A stretch of DNA of 64,000 bases from an uncultured Victivallales bacterium (lineage in GTDB: Bacteria; Verrucomicrobiota; Lentisphaeria; Victivallales; UBA1829): the NCBI GenBank assembly GCA_944391115.1, contig CALXSJ010000005.1, positions 62,001 through 126,000 on the forward strand, written 5' to 3'. How positions within the stretch are numbered: position 1 is the stretch's first letter; every line of letters begins with the position of its first letter. The notes beneath the pieces are model-generated. The model saw only the letters and a program-made list of their open reading frames with translations. It did no database searches and was not told where the DNA came from. The translations under genes and the position numbers were made by a program. Below are positions 26,346-35,283 of the stretch, in pieces.

Positions 26346-27605
26346 TCATCCGCGCTTGAACTGCACTTTCTTCTCGTAGGACTCGACCTCGGCAATATAA
26401 TCCGCTCCAACGGGAACGTCCTGCGTGAGACAGAAGTAGTCGTAGACCGCGCCGAGAGGCATCATCTTGAGCTCCTCCAGCAATGCCAGCTTGCGGCCGT
26501 TCCGGAAACTGCGCTCCAGCTCCGTCAGTTCCGCCGACGGTTCCAGAAGCGCGCTCAGAAGCGCTTTCTGCATGTTCCTCGTTCCGATGATCCACGCCTC
26601 CAGACGGTTGATCGTCGCATCAAAGTAGTCGAGCCCGATGTGAACGCGCTCCGCGCCGTTGCGGACGATTTCCTGGGCGATGGCGCGCAATTCGTCGTCA
26701 AACAGCACCACATGGTCGGAATCCCAGCGGACCGGACGGCTGACATGCAGCAGGATTTCATCCAGGAAACGCAGCACCGCGCTGATTTTGTCGCTGATGA
26801 CTTCGGTCGGATGGAAATGTCCGGAGTCGAGGCAGAGCATGAGGCGGTTCTTCACGGCGTATCCCAGATAGAATTCGTTCGATCCGACGGTGCAGGACTC
26901 CACCCCGATGCCGAACAGCTTCGATTCCACGGCGTCGCGCATGTATTTTGCGGGAATCTTCACGGAGAAAATACGGTCCAGCGACTCTTCCAGGCGCGCC
27001 CTGGCTCCGGCGCGGTCCACGGTAATGTCCTTGAATCCGTCGGGAATCCAGGTGTTCATGATGCAGGGATTCCGGAGCTGTCTTCCCATTTCCGCCGCAA
27101 TCCGGCGGCAGGCAATACCATGTTCAATCCAGTATTCGCGGATGCCCGCGTCCGGACTGGAAAGAGTCAGGTTGGACGCCGCCTTCGGATGTCCGAAATA
27201 GGTCGGATTGAAATCCAGCCCAGCCTTCTGTTCCTTGGCCCAGTCGATCCAGCTCTGGAAGTGTGCGGGGGTGATCTTATTGCGTGCGACGGCCCTTCTG
27301 GAATCCAGGTAGATCGCATGGAGATTCAGACGTTTCGCTCCGGGGATCAGGGAGAACGCCTTGCTCAGGTCGGCGCGGAGCTCCCGGACATTCCGGGCCC
27401 GCCCCGGATAATTCCCGGTGGAGAGAATTCCGCCGGAAGCGCCGCCCGCGTCAGGTTCAAATCCGGCGACATCGTCTCCCTGCCAGCAGTGGAGGGAAAT
27501 CGGAATCTTCGCCAGAGCCTTCAATGCCGCGTCGGTATCGACGCCCAGTTCCGCATACTGCGCCTTTGCGGAGAGATAACGCTGTTCTACTGTTTTTGCC
27601 GTCAT
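26346..27605 (-). CDS. rhaA: L-rhamnose isomerase
   Basis: Converts L-rhamnose to L-rhamnulose in the cytoplasm, the first step of the classical pathway. 419 residues, matching E. coli RhaA. Family blocks are present: [15 protein letters not shown] near the N-terminus, [39 protein letters not shown], and the metal-binding [10 protein letters not shown] and WDSDHVV with conserved His and Asp residues. GGGAGG precedes the ATG. The divergent AraC-type gene 231 bases away is the likely regulator. Kinase and aldolase genes (rhaB, rhaD) are not in the window, so the pathway is completed elsewhere. Rhamnose could come from the glycans attacked by the neighbouring secreted enzymes. Confidence 0.96.
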   Translation of the reverse strand: MTAKTVEQRYLSAKAQYAELGVDTDAALKALAKIPISLHCWQGDDVAGFEPDAGGASGGILSTGNYPGRARNVRELRADLSKAFSLIPGAKRLNLHAIYLDSRRAVARNKITPAHFQSWIDWAKEQKAGLDFNPTYFGHPKAASNLTLSSPDAGIREYWIEHGIACRRIAAEMGRQLRNPCIMNTWIPDGFKDITVDRAGARARLEESLDRIFSVKIPAKYMRDAVESKLFGIGVESCTVGSNEFYLGYAVKNRLMLCLDSGHFHPTEVISDKISAVLRFLDEILLHVSRPVRWDSDHVVLFDDELRAIAQEIVRNGAERVHIGLDYFDATINRLEAWIIGTRNMQKALLSALLEPSAELTELERSFRNGRKLALLEELKMMPLGAVYDYFCLTQDVPVGADYIAEVESYEKKVQFKRG

Positions 27606-27774
27606 GACAACCTCCCGGAATTAAAAATGAAACAAAACTGCTTTTTCGTAATTTTCAACATGAGCGATCTCTGCATGCGCCGATTTTTGATCCGCGCAGG
27701 ATTTCCGCCTCCGCAGCAGACAAAAACCGCCCTCTTTTTTCTTATAAAAATATCCGTTCAAACAGCTTCGCGCC

Positions 27775-27803
27775 TTGACAAAACATTCTTTTTATAGTAT
27801 GAT
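27775..27803 (+). promoter_or_regulatory. Near-consensus promoter of the AraC-type regulator
   Basis: TTGACA at 27775-27780, a 17-base spacer and TATGAT at 27798-27803, 33 bases before the ATG. In the 230-base region shared with rhaA I see no equally clear minus-strand promoter, which fits an activator-dependent rhaA promoter. Confidence 0.65.
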
Positions 27804-27836
27804 TGTGTCAAATATGCGAAAAAAGGATTCCGACTT

Positions 27837-28694
27837 ATGCCCGGACAACTATCCAAATCGGAATATCTTGCGGACAAACGTCTTCCCCTGCGCCTGATCA
27901 AGCGTGATCCGCAGGAGGAATACCAGCTTCACGAACATGATTTTTCGGAACTTGTCATTGTCTTCCGCGGACATGGCGAACATGTGATCTACGGCGAGCA
28001 TCGCACAATTGAAGCAGGCGATGTCTTCCTGATACACAACCGCACCGTGCACGGCTACGCCAATCTTCATGATCTGGCCCTTTACAATCTCATGTTCGAT
28101 CCGCGCGAACTTGCCAATCCGCTCCAGGCATTCTGCCGCTATCCCGCAATCGGTTCCCTCCTCCGGCTCGAACCGGAAGTGCGGAGCGGGAATATTCTCC
28201 GTCTTGAAAAAGACGAACTGGCCGAAGCCATGAAAATTCTCCGCTGCATTGAAACGGAACAGGAACGCGGCACGGAATATTTCCCGCTCGCCATGGCCGC
28301 GCATTTCATGCTCCTGACAGTATTTCTCGGCCGATGCATTGCGGCCCGCAGCCTCCCGCCGCGGCAAAATTCGTCCGCCGCGCTGTCCGAACTCATCAAC
28401 CGTCTGACGGAGCATTCGGAAAAGCGCTGGACACGTACGGAAATGGCTCGCTCGCTCATGGTTTCGGAAAGCACGCTCACCAGAATGTTCAAGCAATACA
28501 CCGGCTATGCACCGAACGAGTATCTGATCACTCTCCGCTTGAAAAAAGGCGCCATGCTTCTGCTCAACTCCGACCTGACAATCGGGGAAATCGCCGACAG
28601 AAGCGGATTTTCAGACAGCAATTATTTCTGCCGCCAGTTCAAAAAACATTTCCGGATGCCGCCGCAGAAATACCGCTCCCTCCGTCTTCAATGA
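27837..28694 (+). CDS. AraC-family regulator, RhaS/RhaR-like
   Basis: 285 residues. The N-terminal ~150 residues form a cupin sensor (LHEHDFSELVIVFRGHGEHV, AGDVFLIHNRTVHGYAN) as in RhaS and RhaR, with the histidines of an effector pocket. The C-terminal ~100 residues contain the two AraC helix-turn-helix units (WTRTEMARSLMVSESTLTRMF and TIGEIADRSGFSDSNYFCRQF) and end with the family's PPQKYRS. AAAAGGA precedes the ATG. Divergent placement beside rhaA makes it the probable rhamnose-responsive activator; this is context, not proof. A CCGCC-TCC-GGCGG hairpin at 28734-28746 may end its transcript. Confidence 0.92.
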   Translation: MPGQLSKSEYLADKRLPLRLIKRDPQEEYQLHEHDFSELVIVFRGHGEHVIYGEHRTIEAGDVFLIHNRTVHGYANLHDLALYNLMFDPRELANPLQAFCRYPAIGSLLRLEPEVRSGNILRLEKDELAEAMKILRCIETEQERGTEYFPLAMAAHFMLLTVFLGRCIAARSLPPRQNSSAALSELINRLTEHSEKRWTRTEMARSLMVSESTLTRMFKQYTGYAPNEYLITLRLKKGAMLLLNSDLTIGEIADRSGFSDSNYFCRQFKKHFRMPPQKYRSLRLQ

Positions 28695-28780
28695 ACTGCC
28701 CCGCTGCTGAGCACGCGCCTCGTATCGGGGATTCCGCCTCCGGCGGCCAATCTGCGCCAGAACCGATCAGTTGCTTTGCA

Positions 28781-29190
28781 ATTTTCTTATTACGGAAAAA
28801 TGCGTCGGCATTTTTCGCGGGGTCAAGGGCCTCCGGCCCTTGGCGTGATCCAGCGGCGAAACGCTGGGCGTGCGAAGCACGAAATCCCCCGCCCGGAGCG
28901 GTTCAAACCGCTCAGTGACGAGAACTTTTCCAGCGGAAAAGTTCGAGAGCTCCGGGCCTCCCCGTATCATTTTTCTTTTCGGACTTTCTTTCAATATATT
29001 TTTACCAGCGAGAGCTCCGGGCATTTTCCCGAGGCTGCACACTGTACCGGCGGCTCTCGAAGCTTCGCTTCTCGTCCTTTAGCGCTTGGAACCGCCGCCG
29101 GAGGAGATTTCGCCGCCGGCGACCAGCTTACGCAGCTGGACCGCGGCAGGACTGGAAGTCCTGCACGAATCATAATTTGCAAGGCAAATT
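28781..29190. repeat. Hairpin-array repeat unit, copy 1 (~410 bp)
   Basis: This unit is tiled with short perfect inverted repeats with tiny loops. They include AAAAATGC/GCATTTTT (28796-28815), CAAGGGCC/GGCCCTTG with loop TCC (28824-28842), CCAGCG/CGCTGG (28850-28867), CGTGC/GCACG with loop GAA (28869-28881), GAGCGGTT/AACCGCTC with loop CA (28896-28913) and GAACTTTTCC/GGAAAAGTTC with loop AGC (28922-28944). Further pairs are CCAGCT/AGCTGG (29123-29139), GCAGGACT/AGTCCTGC with loop GGA (29146-29164) and ATAATTTGC/GCAAATTAT with loop AAG (29072+100 to 29192). GCCCGGAG (28891-28898) can also pair with CTCCGGGC (28950-28957). No recognised RNA family or coding gene explains it. It could be a structured RNA or a mosaic of palindromic elements. 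Confidence 0.85.
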
Positions 29191-29601
29191 ATTTCTTTAT
29201 TACGGAAAAATGCGTCAGCATTTTTCGCGGGGTCAAGGGCCTCCGGCCCTTGGCGTGATCCAGCGGCGAAACGCTGGGCGCGCGAAGCACGAAATCCCCC
29301 CGCCCGGAGCGGTTCAAACCGCTCAGTGACGAGAACTTTTCCAGCGGAAAAGTTCGAGAGCTCCGGGCGTCCCTGTATCATTTTTCTTACCGGACTTTCT
29401 TCCAATATATTTTTAATAGCGAGAGCTCCGGGCATTTTCCCGAGGTTACACACTGTACCGGCGGCTCTCGAAGCTTCGCTTCTCGTCCTTTAGCGGTTGG
29501 AACCGCCGCCGGAGGAGATTTCGCCGCCGGCGACCAGCTTACGCAGCTGGACCGCGGCAGGACTGAGAGGAGAGCACGAAGCATAATTTGCAAGGCAAAT
29601 T
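29191..29601. repeat. Hairpin-array repeat unit, copy 2 (~411 bp, direct tandem)
   Basis: Head-to-tail copy of the unit at 28781, roughly 95% identical by eye. The first, second, third, fifth and sixth hairpins are kept; the first differs only in its loop (GTCA instead of GTCG). The fourth is broken by one substitution (CGCGC against GCACG) and the GCAGGACT hairpin near the end is lost, while the ATAATTTGC/GCAAATTAT pair at the end is intact. A TTGC-TTC-GCAA hairpin follows at about 29612-29622. A similar TTGC-TTT-GCAA precedes copy 1. The array lies between the convergent ends of the AraC gene and a lipoprotein gene, where no coding sequence is needed. Confidence 0.85.
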
Positions 29602-29658
29602 ATTTTTTTTGTTGCTTCGCAATTTTTTAAGGAACGGGGGAAAGGATTTCTCTGTCCA

Positions 29659-30072
29659 TTACAGAGGGGGAAGCGCCAGTTCCTCACCATGGGCGCCGTA
29701 AAAGTTCTGCGGGACAAGCTGTGTCGATTTGTCCGTCGTGATCCGGACCGTCCAGTCCGCCTTGCCGTTGGAAAGCAGCATCCCGGTCCGCGTGACAACC
29801 AGACTCCGCTGATGCGGGAAGGACCAGCGCACCGTCAGGGAGCCTTCCTTCCATCCCGTATAGGAAACGTTGAAGACCGGATCATGCGTCATGACATATG
29901 CCCGTTCGGCCGGCTTCAGTTTGATCTTTGAACGACGGAGAAAGGTGCGGATATGGGAAACAACCGCCTTCTCCTCCTCTCCGGAAAGTTTCCCGGATTC
30001 GGGAAGCCCGCCTGTTCCGGAACAGCCGCAAAAAAGCAGCATCAGCATGAAAACCATAAAGCAGCGCATCAT
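29659..30072 (-). CDS. Small predicted lipoprotein of unknown function
   Basis: 137 residues from the ATG at 30072. The N-terminus MMRCFMVFMLMLLFCGCSGTGG is a lipoprotein signal with the lipobox ending at the Cys in CGC-S, so the mature protein would be attached to a membrane. The rest has strand-rich segments (YVMTHDPVFNVSYTGW, SLTVRWSFPHQRSLVVTRTG) without a recognised family. It begins 4 bases after the stop of the 5'-nucleotidase-like gene, so it is the last gene of the dnaA-hisJ-DUF89-nucleotidase run. Upstream in-frame residues belong to another gene's frame and are not used. Confidence 0.75.
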   Translation of the reverse strand: MMRCFMVFMLMLLFCGCSGTGGLPESGKLSGEEEKAVVSHIRTFLRRSKIKLKPAERAYVMTHDPVFNVSYTGWKEGSLTVRWSFPHQRSLVVTRTGMLLSNGKADWTVRITTDKSTQLVPQNFYGAHGEELALPPL

Positions 30073-30076
30073 TTTC

Positions 30077-31603
30077 TCACTTCTCCCTGTCCGTTTTTCC
30101 GGCAGCACCACAAGGATATTCCTCCGCCAGGTATTTTTCAAGCGCGGAACGGACGTCCGCTCCGGAAAATTCAACTTTTTTCTTCGAGGCAATCGCTTTC
30201 AGCACAGGGAAACGGCCGCCCGCTCCTGCGAGCGCATAGCCGCTCACTGCCATTTTCACGGTCCGCGACTCGTCCTTCCATTCCCCCGCTTCCCCGTCAA
30301 GAAAAAGTCCGGAGCAGAGCGATCCGCTCCGATCCGTCCGGAAGGAAATGCCGCACGGCGCCTGAAACGAGCCGGAACGCCGTTTCGCAAGCTGCTCCTC
30401 CAGAATCGCATGGCATTCCGAGGGCGTGACATCCAGCACGGCAAGCAGATTCTCATACGGAGCGAGCAGATAGACCTGCGAAGCATGCAGAACGCCCGGA
30501 CGGCTTCGATATGAACTCAAGGTGCCGTGAAACGCGATTCCCGCCCCGGTCGCCCGGAGAATCGCCCGGCCGAACATGCGGCTCAGGCGGTTCTCCGTTT
30601 CAGACTTTTTCAATGGTTCCAACGGGAAAGCGAGGCGGGCGATCCGCCGCGTTCCTCTTTTCCGGCTCCGCTCCATCAGCGGCCCGAGCAGGGAGACAAT
30701 TTCCGGATCTGCTTCCGCATCGGCGGCATACGCAATGCGCGTCTGCAAGGAGACAATCCGCCGCGCCGTTCTGTCGTAGACGATTTCGGCAACGGCCGCG
30801 CCGCCGCTCAGCGGCGGGGCCTGCATGTACCAGGATGAGGCGATTTTCGCACCCGCATTCTCCTGATGGGAATGTCCGCCCAGCACCAGATCGATCTGGG
30901 GGTATTTCCGGAGAAACGAATAGACGGAAATCCGTTTCCTCCCCCCTTGTTCCAGACGCCCCGGCATGAACCGCCCGTTATGCATCGCAAGCACAATCAG
31001 ATCGGGATTGCACGCCATGATTTCGGGAATGACCCGGGCCAGTTCCGTTTGATAATCGGCAACTTCCAGTCCTTCCGTCTGTCCGCCCGCCAGCCAGGAG
31101 AAGAGAAACGGCGAAGTCATTCCGATCACGGCGATCCGCAGAGAATTCCTCTCGAACATTTTCCACGGCAGAATCCGTCCGGGGCGAACGGTTCCGAGTC
31201 TGAGGTTGAATGCCAGAACCGTGGCGCGAAGCCCGTTCAGACGTTCCGCCAGAATCTTCGTCCCGAAATCGAAGTCGTGATTGCCGGGGACAAAAACGTC
31301 GTAATCCAGATGATTCAGGCAGGATACCAGCGACGCCCCCTTGTCAAGCGTCGCCTGATACGATCCCTGGAACAGGTCTCCGCAGTCGATCAGGAGAACG
31401 CGGCAGCTTCCGCCGGCGGCGCGGCGCTCGGCTTTGACGACGGAGGCCAGACGCGCGATTCCGGGCGAACCGCGTCCGCTCACCTGCGCATGGATGTCCG
31501 TCGTCTGAATCACGGTCAGGCGGACCGTCTCCCCGAAGGAGAGAATGCATGCGAGAAAAAGCGCCGGGGAAATAACAGTTTTCAGGAACTTAGACTTCGA
31601 CAT
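30077..31603 (-). CDS. Periplasmic 5'-nucleotidase / UshA-like metallophosphoesterase
   Basis: 508 residues with a Sec signal (SKFLKTVISPALFLACILSFGE). The N-terminal calcineurin-type domain has all metal motifs: QTTDIHAQ, DCGDLFQGS, GNHDFDFG, LAMHNG and GGHSHQ. The C-terminal ~200 residues are a 5_nucleotid_C domain (AILRATGAGIAFHGTLSSY, YENLLAVLDVTPSE, MAVSGYALAG). Such enzymes dephosphorylate nucleotides or nucleotide sugars outside the cytoplasm. The ATG at 31603 is chosen because it gives a clean signal peptide; it overlaps the DUF89 gene by 14 bases. The lipoprotein gene follows 4 bases downstream. Confidence 0.93.
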   Translation of the reverse strand: MSKSKFLKTVISPALFLACILSFGETVRLTVIQTTDIHAQVSGRGSPGIARLASVVKAERRAAGGSCRVLLIDCGDLFQGSYQATLDKGASLVSCLNHLDYDVFVPGNHDFDFGTKILAERLNGLRATVLAFNLRLGTVRPGRILPWKMFERNSLRIAVIGMTSPFLFSWLAGGQTEGLEVADYQTELARVIPEIMACNPDLIVLAMHNGRFMPGRLEQGGRKRISVYSFLRKYPQIDLVLGGHSHQENAGAKIASSWYMQAPPLSGGAAVAEIVYDRTARRIVSLQTRIAYAADAEADPEIVSLLGPLMERSRKRGTRRIARLAFPLEPLKKSETENRLSRMFGRAILRATGAGIAFHGTLSSYRSRPGVLHASQVYLLAPYENLLAVLDVTPSECHAILEEQLAKRRSGSFQAPCGISFRTDRSGSLCSGLFLDGEAGEWKDESRTVKMAVSGYALAGAGGRFPVLKAIASKKKVEFSGADVRSALEKYLAEEYPCGAAGKTDREK

Positions 31604-32453
31604 TGACGTGCCGGATCTGGTAACTGCCCGGCTTGACACCGCCGAGCTTGCGGATCACAACGGGACACTTGGCGCGGAACAGGAAAAAGACGGCCCGGTC
31701 CGTATCATCGCAGAGCGTCTCAAAATTTCCCTGTCCCTTGGCAATGATGAGATCCGCTGCGCGGTATGCCTCCAGAAACGCCTCGGCGGATGCGGCAAAA
31801 GAAATTCCCGGCGTCGCGTCGCCGGTGTCAATCACCCGGACGCCATGAAAGCCGGAGGGTTCCACCTCGGCGCGCGTCACATCGTTCAGAATCGGAAAAC
31901 CGCGCACGGCAAGCGTGATTTTTCCGGGATACAATCCGGTCAGGAGAGTATCGAAAACCGCTTCGCCGCAGTTGTCCATGAGGTAAAGAATGCCGGAAGC
32001 TTCATCCATCTTTTTCCGGAGCAGCTCCATCGCGGCGCGGTCGAAGGGCTCGGAAAGCGCATGAATGATTTTTTCGCGCGCGGTGCCCAGATCGAAATTG
32101 CAGTCGACGCCGAAATCGATGATGTTTCCGGCAATCGCCAGAAGCACATATGCCGCGAAACGGTCCGGGGCCTTTTCCAGATCGGGCCGGATACTCTCCA
32201 GAAGCTCATGCGCACACTGTGTGGAAAGTTCCTTTTCCTTCCGGAAGCGGTCGGTTTCTCCTGCGGCGGCGGAAATGACCTGATTGACCTGCGCGGCGAT
32301 CAGGGGCGGAGGAAGATCGAAATCCGCTTCGGAAATCCGGCGCATAACCTCACGTGCGGTTGCAGTCTTCGCCTCCGGAGAAAGCTCCAGTTTCCCCAGC
32401 TGATGAAAGAGACTGTCGCAAAAGCATTTGATGCATTCCATTTCAGTTTTCAT
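31590..32453 (-). CDS. DUF89-family damage-control phosphatase (ARMT1-like, subfamily I type)
   Basis: 287 residues. DUF89 signatures: an N-terminal CIKC pair as in the prokaryotic Cys-containing subfamily, GNIIDFGV, DNCGEAVFD and KGQGNFETL, providing Asp and Asn ligands for the metal. DUF89 proteins are metal-dependent phosphatases that remove side-product sugar phosphates or damaged phosphometabolites. The ATG at 32453 follows GGAAGGAG; a longer in-frame extension overlaps the HisJ-like gene and lacks a ribosome site. It is coupled to the 5'-nucleotidase-like gene by a 14-base overlap, suggesting a shared role in phosphate-ester housekeeping. Confidence 0.9.
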   Translation of the reverse strand: MKTEMECIKCFCDSLFHQLGKLELSPEAKTATAREVMRRISEADFDLPPPLIAAQVNQVISAAAGETDRFRKEKELSTQCAHELLESIRPDLEKAPDRFAAYVLLAIAGNIIDFGVDCNFDLGTAREKIIHALSEPFDRAAMELLRKKMDEASGILYLMDNCGEAVFDTLLTGLYPGKITLAVRGFPILNDVTRAEVEPSGFHGVRVIDTGDATPGISFAASAEAFLEAYRAADLIIAKGQGNFETLCDDTDRAVFFLFRAKCPVVIRKLGGVKPGSYQIRHVNVEV

Positions 32454-32487
32454 AACGAGAACACTCCTTCCTTTCCGCTCCGGAGAC

Positions 32488-33297
32488 TCAGAACGGCAGC
32501 TCCACGGGCTTTCGCTGTTCGAATGCCAGCGCGGAACGGTATCCCGCCGCGCGGGCAAGTTCCAGAGCGGACGCGAAATCCGCCGCGACATCGGAAGGCG
32601 AATGCGCATCGGATCCGAATGTGAGCGGCATTCCCGATTCCCTCGCTGCCTTCAGAAGCTCCAGGGATGGATACATTTCCCTGACAGGCTTGCGCAGTCC
32701 GCAGGTATTGATTTCAATGGCGATTCCGCGTTTCCCCGCCAGCTCCAGGGCTTCGCGCATTTTCCGCAGGAACTTTGCAGGATCGGACGGACGATGCCCG
32801 AACTTTTTCGGCAGATCCGCATGTCCCATGATATCAAAATCGAAATTCTGCACGAAATCGCACATCAGCTCCGCATAACGCTCCCAGACGTTGTCCACGC
32901 CGATCTTTTCCCATTGTCCAATTTCAGCGGGATTGTCAAAGGCGAAAACCCCGACATAATGAACGGAACCGATCCGGTAATCGAATTTTTCATTCTCAAT
33001 ATTCAACGCCACTTCGTCCATGCGTCCCGGGACCCAGTCCAGTTCGATACCGTACAGAATTTTCACACCGCTCCCCTCCGCCGCGCGGCGGAGGCCGTTC
33101 ACGATGGCGCGGTATTCGGGGAAACTCGCAGGAGCCATCCGGCACTCGGGATCATACCCCTCCGGCCACGGAATGTGATCGGAAACACCGAGATAGCGCA
33201 GTCCGCGCACGGTCGCCGCGCGGAAATACTCCTCCGGTTTTCCTTCGGCATGCCTGCAGAGGGCGGTATGCGTATGCAGATCGGCGAACATTCCCAT
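32488..33297 (-). CDS. PHP-family histidinol-phosphatase (HisJ/HisK type)
   Basis: 269 residues. The PHP metal motifs are in order: FADLHTHTALCRHAEGK, GVSDHIPWPE, YGIELDW, GSVHYVG, GHADLPKKFG, IEINTCGLRK and FGSDAHSPSDV. This arrangement matches the HisJ/HisK histidinol-phosphate phosphatases of Bacillus and Lactococcus, although some family members act on other phosphoesters. The ATG at 33297 overlaps the dnaA stop as TGATG; a GTG one codon upstream is an alternative. No other histidine-biosynthesis gene is nearby, so the assignment to histidine synthesis is by similarity only. Confidence 0.9.
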   Translation of the reverse strand: MGMFADLHTHTALCRHAEGKPEEYFRAATVRGLRYLGVSDHIPWPEGYDPECRMAPASFPEYRAIVNGLRRAAEGSGVKILYGIELDWVPGRMDEVALNIENEKFDYRIGSVHYVGVFAFDNPAEIGQWEKIGVDNVWERYAELMCDFVQNFDFDIMGHADLPKKFGHRPSDPAKFLRKMREALELAGKRGIAIEINTCGLRKPVREMYPSLELLKAARESGMPLTFGSDAHSPSDVAADFASALELARAAGYRSALAFEQRKPVELPF

Positions 33298-34679
33298 CAC
33301 CCGCGGATTTTCCGCTGAAGATTGGAAATCGTGCGTCTCGTGTCCTCGTTCGCCTTCGAAAGTTTTTCCACCTGCGAAAGGGCGTGAAGAACGGTCGCAT
33401 GGTTGCGTCCGCCGAACGCCGAACCGATTTCCACCAGGGAGTGGCCGGTCATTTCACGCGAAAGATACATGGCGATCATACGGGGCTCGGCAATGTTCTT
33501 CGGGCGCTTCGATCCGGTCAGATCCGTAACGCGAAGTCCGAAATGCTCGGCGACGGTCTTCTGGATGCCGTCGATCGTGACTTTGCGGGACTCGGCCTCC
33601 TTGTCAAGGAGATCCGCCAGAAGATCTTCGGCCACCGCCATCGGGACGGACGGGCTCTTGGTCATGGACGCGTAGGCGACCAGACGCATGAGCGCGCCTT
33701 TCAAGGTGCGGATGCTCGACGAAACGCGCGCCGCAATATACTGCAGAATTTCAGGCGAGAGTTTCAACTGTTCCGTCTGTTCATGCTGGAGAATCGAAAG
33801 ACGCGTCTCATAGGTCGGCGCGGTGATCTGCGTGGTTACGCCGGACTGGAAACGGGTCACGAGGCGCGCCTCAAGGCCGGGAATGTCCGACGGCTGCTTG
33901 TCCGAAGTGAGGATGATCTGCTTGCCGGCATTGTGAAGCGTGTTGAACGTATTGAAGAACTCCTCCTGCAGCTGCTCCTTGCCGCCGAGCTGATGCACGT
34001 CGTCGATCAGCAGGACATCCACTTCCCGGAAATAGTTCCGGAACTCGAAATGGGAATGAAACACGGATTTGTTGTGCAGGGAGTCCAGATAAGAGTTCAG
34101 GAACTGTTCGCATGTGACATAGCGGACCACCGCGCCGGGATTGTTCGCCGTGACATGGTTTGCAACGGCCTGGATCAGATGGGTCTTTCCCATTCCCGTG
34201 CTCGCATAAATATAAAGAGGATTGAAGACACCGGGCGTCGTCGCGGCGGTCATCGCGGCGGAATAGGCGTAGCGATTCTCCTCCCCGACGACAAAATTGC
34301 GGAATGTGAACGCGGCCTGACAGTTCGGCGCGGCGGCGGGAATCACCCGGGGTTCCGGCGCGGGCGCGATAGCGGGAATGGTTTCCGTGCACTCGTCCTC
34401 CGCAGCCACAGGCGTTTTCGCATATCCGGCTTCAATTGTGAACCTAAGCGGTTTTCCTGCCGCGTCGGCAAGTCCGTCGGCAATAATGTCGCTGAAGGAA
34501 TTCTCGATCCAGGACGCGAGCATTTCATCGCTGACGCCAAGAACCAGGGAATCCTCCTTCATTCCGACCGGCACGACAGATTCAAACCACTGGGCATAAG
34601 TATCCCGCGGCACCTTATGTTGAATAACGGCACAGGCCTTCTTCCAGAGCCCCGCGGCCGTCATTTCCTCCTGATTCAT
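33297..34679 (-). CDS. dnaA: Chromosomal replication initiator protein DnaA
   Basis: 460 residues with all four DnaA domains. Domain I is residues 1-~85 (LWKKACAVIQHKVPRDTYAQWF), followed by a variable Pro/Ala linker (~88-118). Domain III is an AAA+ module with FVVGEENRYAYSAA, Walker A ASTGMGKTHL (family GPxGxGKTHL), Walker B VDVLLIDDVHQLG and sensor RLVTRFQSG. Domain IV is the DNA-binding part with SKRPKNIAEPRMIAMYLSREMT and GGRNHATVLHA, the signature helix-turn-helix. The Walker A begins AS rather than GP. The ATG at 34679 lies close to AAGGAG; an ATG five codons inside, after AGGAGGAA, is an alternative. It heads a minus-strand run of five tightly packed genes. dnaN and recF are not beside it. 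Confidence 0.97.
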   Translation of the reverse strand: MNQEEMTAAGLWKKACAVIQHKVPRDTYAQWFESVVPVGMKEDSLVLGVSDEMLASWIENSFSDIIADGLADAAGKPLRFTIEAGYAKTPVAAEDECTETIPAIAPAPEPRVIPAAAPNCQAAFTFRNFVVGEENRYAYSAAMTAATTPGVFNPLYIYASTGMGKTHLIQAVANHVTANNPGAVVRYVTCEQFLNSYLDSLHNKSVFHSHFEFRNYFREVDVLLIDDVHQLGGKEQLQEEFFNTFNTLHNAGKQIILTSDKQPSDIPGLEARLVTRFQSGVTTQITAPTYETRLSILQHEQTEQLKLSPEILQYIAARVSSSIRTLKGALMRLVAYASMTKSPSVPMAVAEDLLADLLDKEAESRKVTIDGIQKTVAEHFGLRVTDLTGSKRPKNIAEPRMIAMYLSREMTGHSLVEIGSAFGGRNHATVLHALSQVEKLSKANEDTRRTISNLQRKIRG

Positions 34680-35283
34680 CTCTCCTTACCTTGCCTTCCT
34701 TTTCCTGTCCTAAAAAACGACTTATCAACATCATGCGCGAAGAAAAACCCGACACTGCATAAAACAGGAAAAAAGCCAGTAAAAAAACAAAAATTTTTTC
34801 ATCTTTTTTTTCGGATGCCCTCTTGACAGCCTCAATAAAAAACAGCCCCGTTTTTGAGGCTGAAAAAAGAGTGCCGCCCGTAAAATCCGGACGGCCTCCG
34901 CAAAAAAGTCAAGCCATTTTTCCGTTTTTTTCCGTCTTTTTTCCGAAGCATCCGGAAAAGCTGGAGTTTCCAACAATTTGCAGACTCAAGCCGGATACTT
35001 GTCAACAAGTTATCAACATTCCCCGCACCAGTCCCTGCGGACTATACCATGTAATCTGTACCGCTTTCGGAAATATGCAAGCTCATTCATGGAAATTCAG
35101 ACGTTTTTTATTTGCAAAAAAAATCATTTCCCCTCTTGACATTTGCAGAGGAGCTGAAAAGAGCTCCGGAAGTCCCTGAAAAGCCAGCCCGATGAAACGG
35201 AAGAAAGCGCAGCGTCCGCGGGAAAAAGGTCCCGGCCGGGAGTTTTTCCCGCGGAACAGGACCCGCGACAGAGACGATCGCAT
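34680..35283. other. AT-rich region upstream of dnaA with DnaA-box-like sites, candidate oriC
   Basis: No gene is seen here. Two TTATCAACA sites, one mismatch from the TTATCCACA DnaA box, lie at 34722-34730 and 35010-35018 in the same orientation, the second next to a looser TTGTCAACA at 34999-35007. The sequence between them has long A and T runs (about 34741-34820 and 34911-34945). A hairpin AGCCTCAA/TTGAGGCT with paired A/T tracts lies at 34828-34861. TTGACA on the minus strand at 35005-35000 could be a dnaA -35 box, but no good -10 follows. An origin beside dnaA is common in bacteria, but the low box count keeps this tentative. Confidence 0.45.

Noticed and set aside
27606-27774. TTGAAA-16-TTTGTT as a rhaA promoter
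   Set aside because: The -10 is too far from consensus to claim; rhaA is more likely driven by an activator-dependent promoter that I cannot place.
28767-29593. Minus- and plus-strand frames across the hairpin array, up to 124-160 codons
   Set aside because: Hairpin arms on both strands explain the sequence; the frames differ between the two copies after a one-base insertion, and products match no family.
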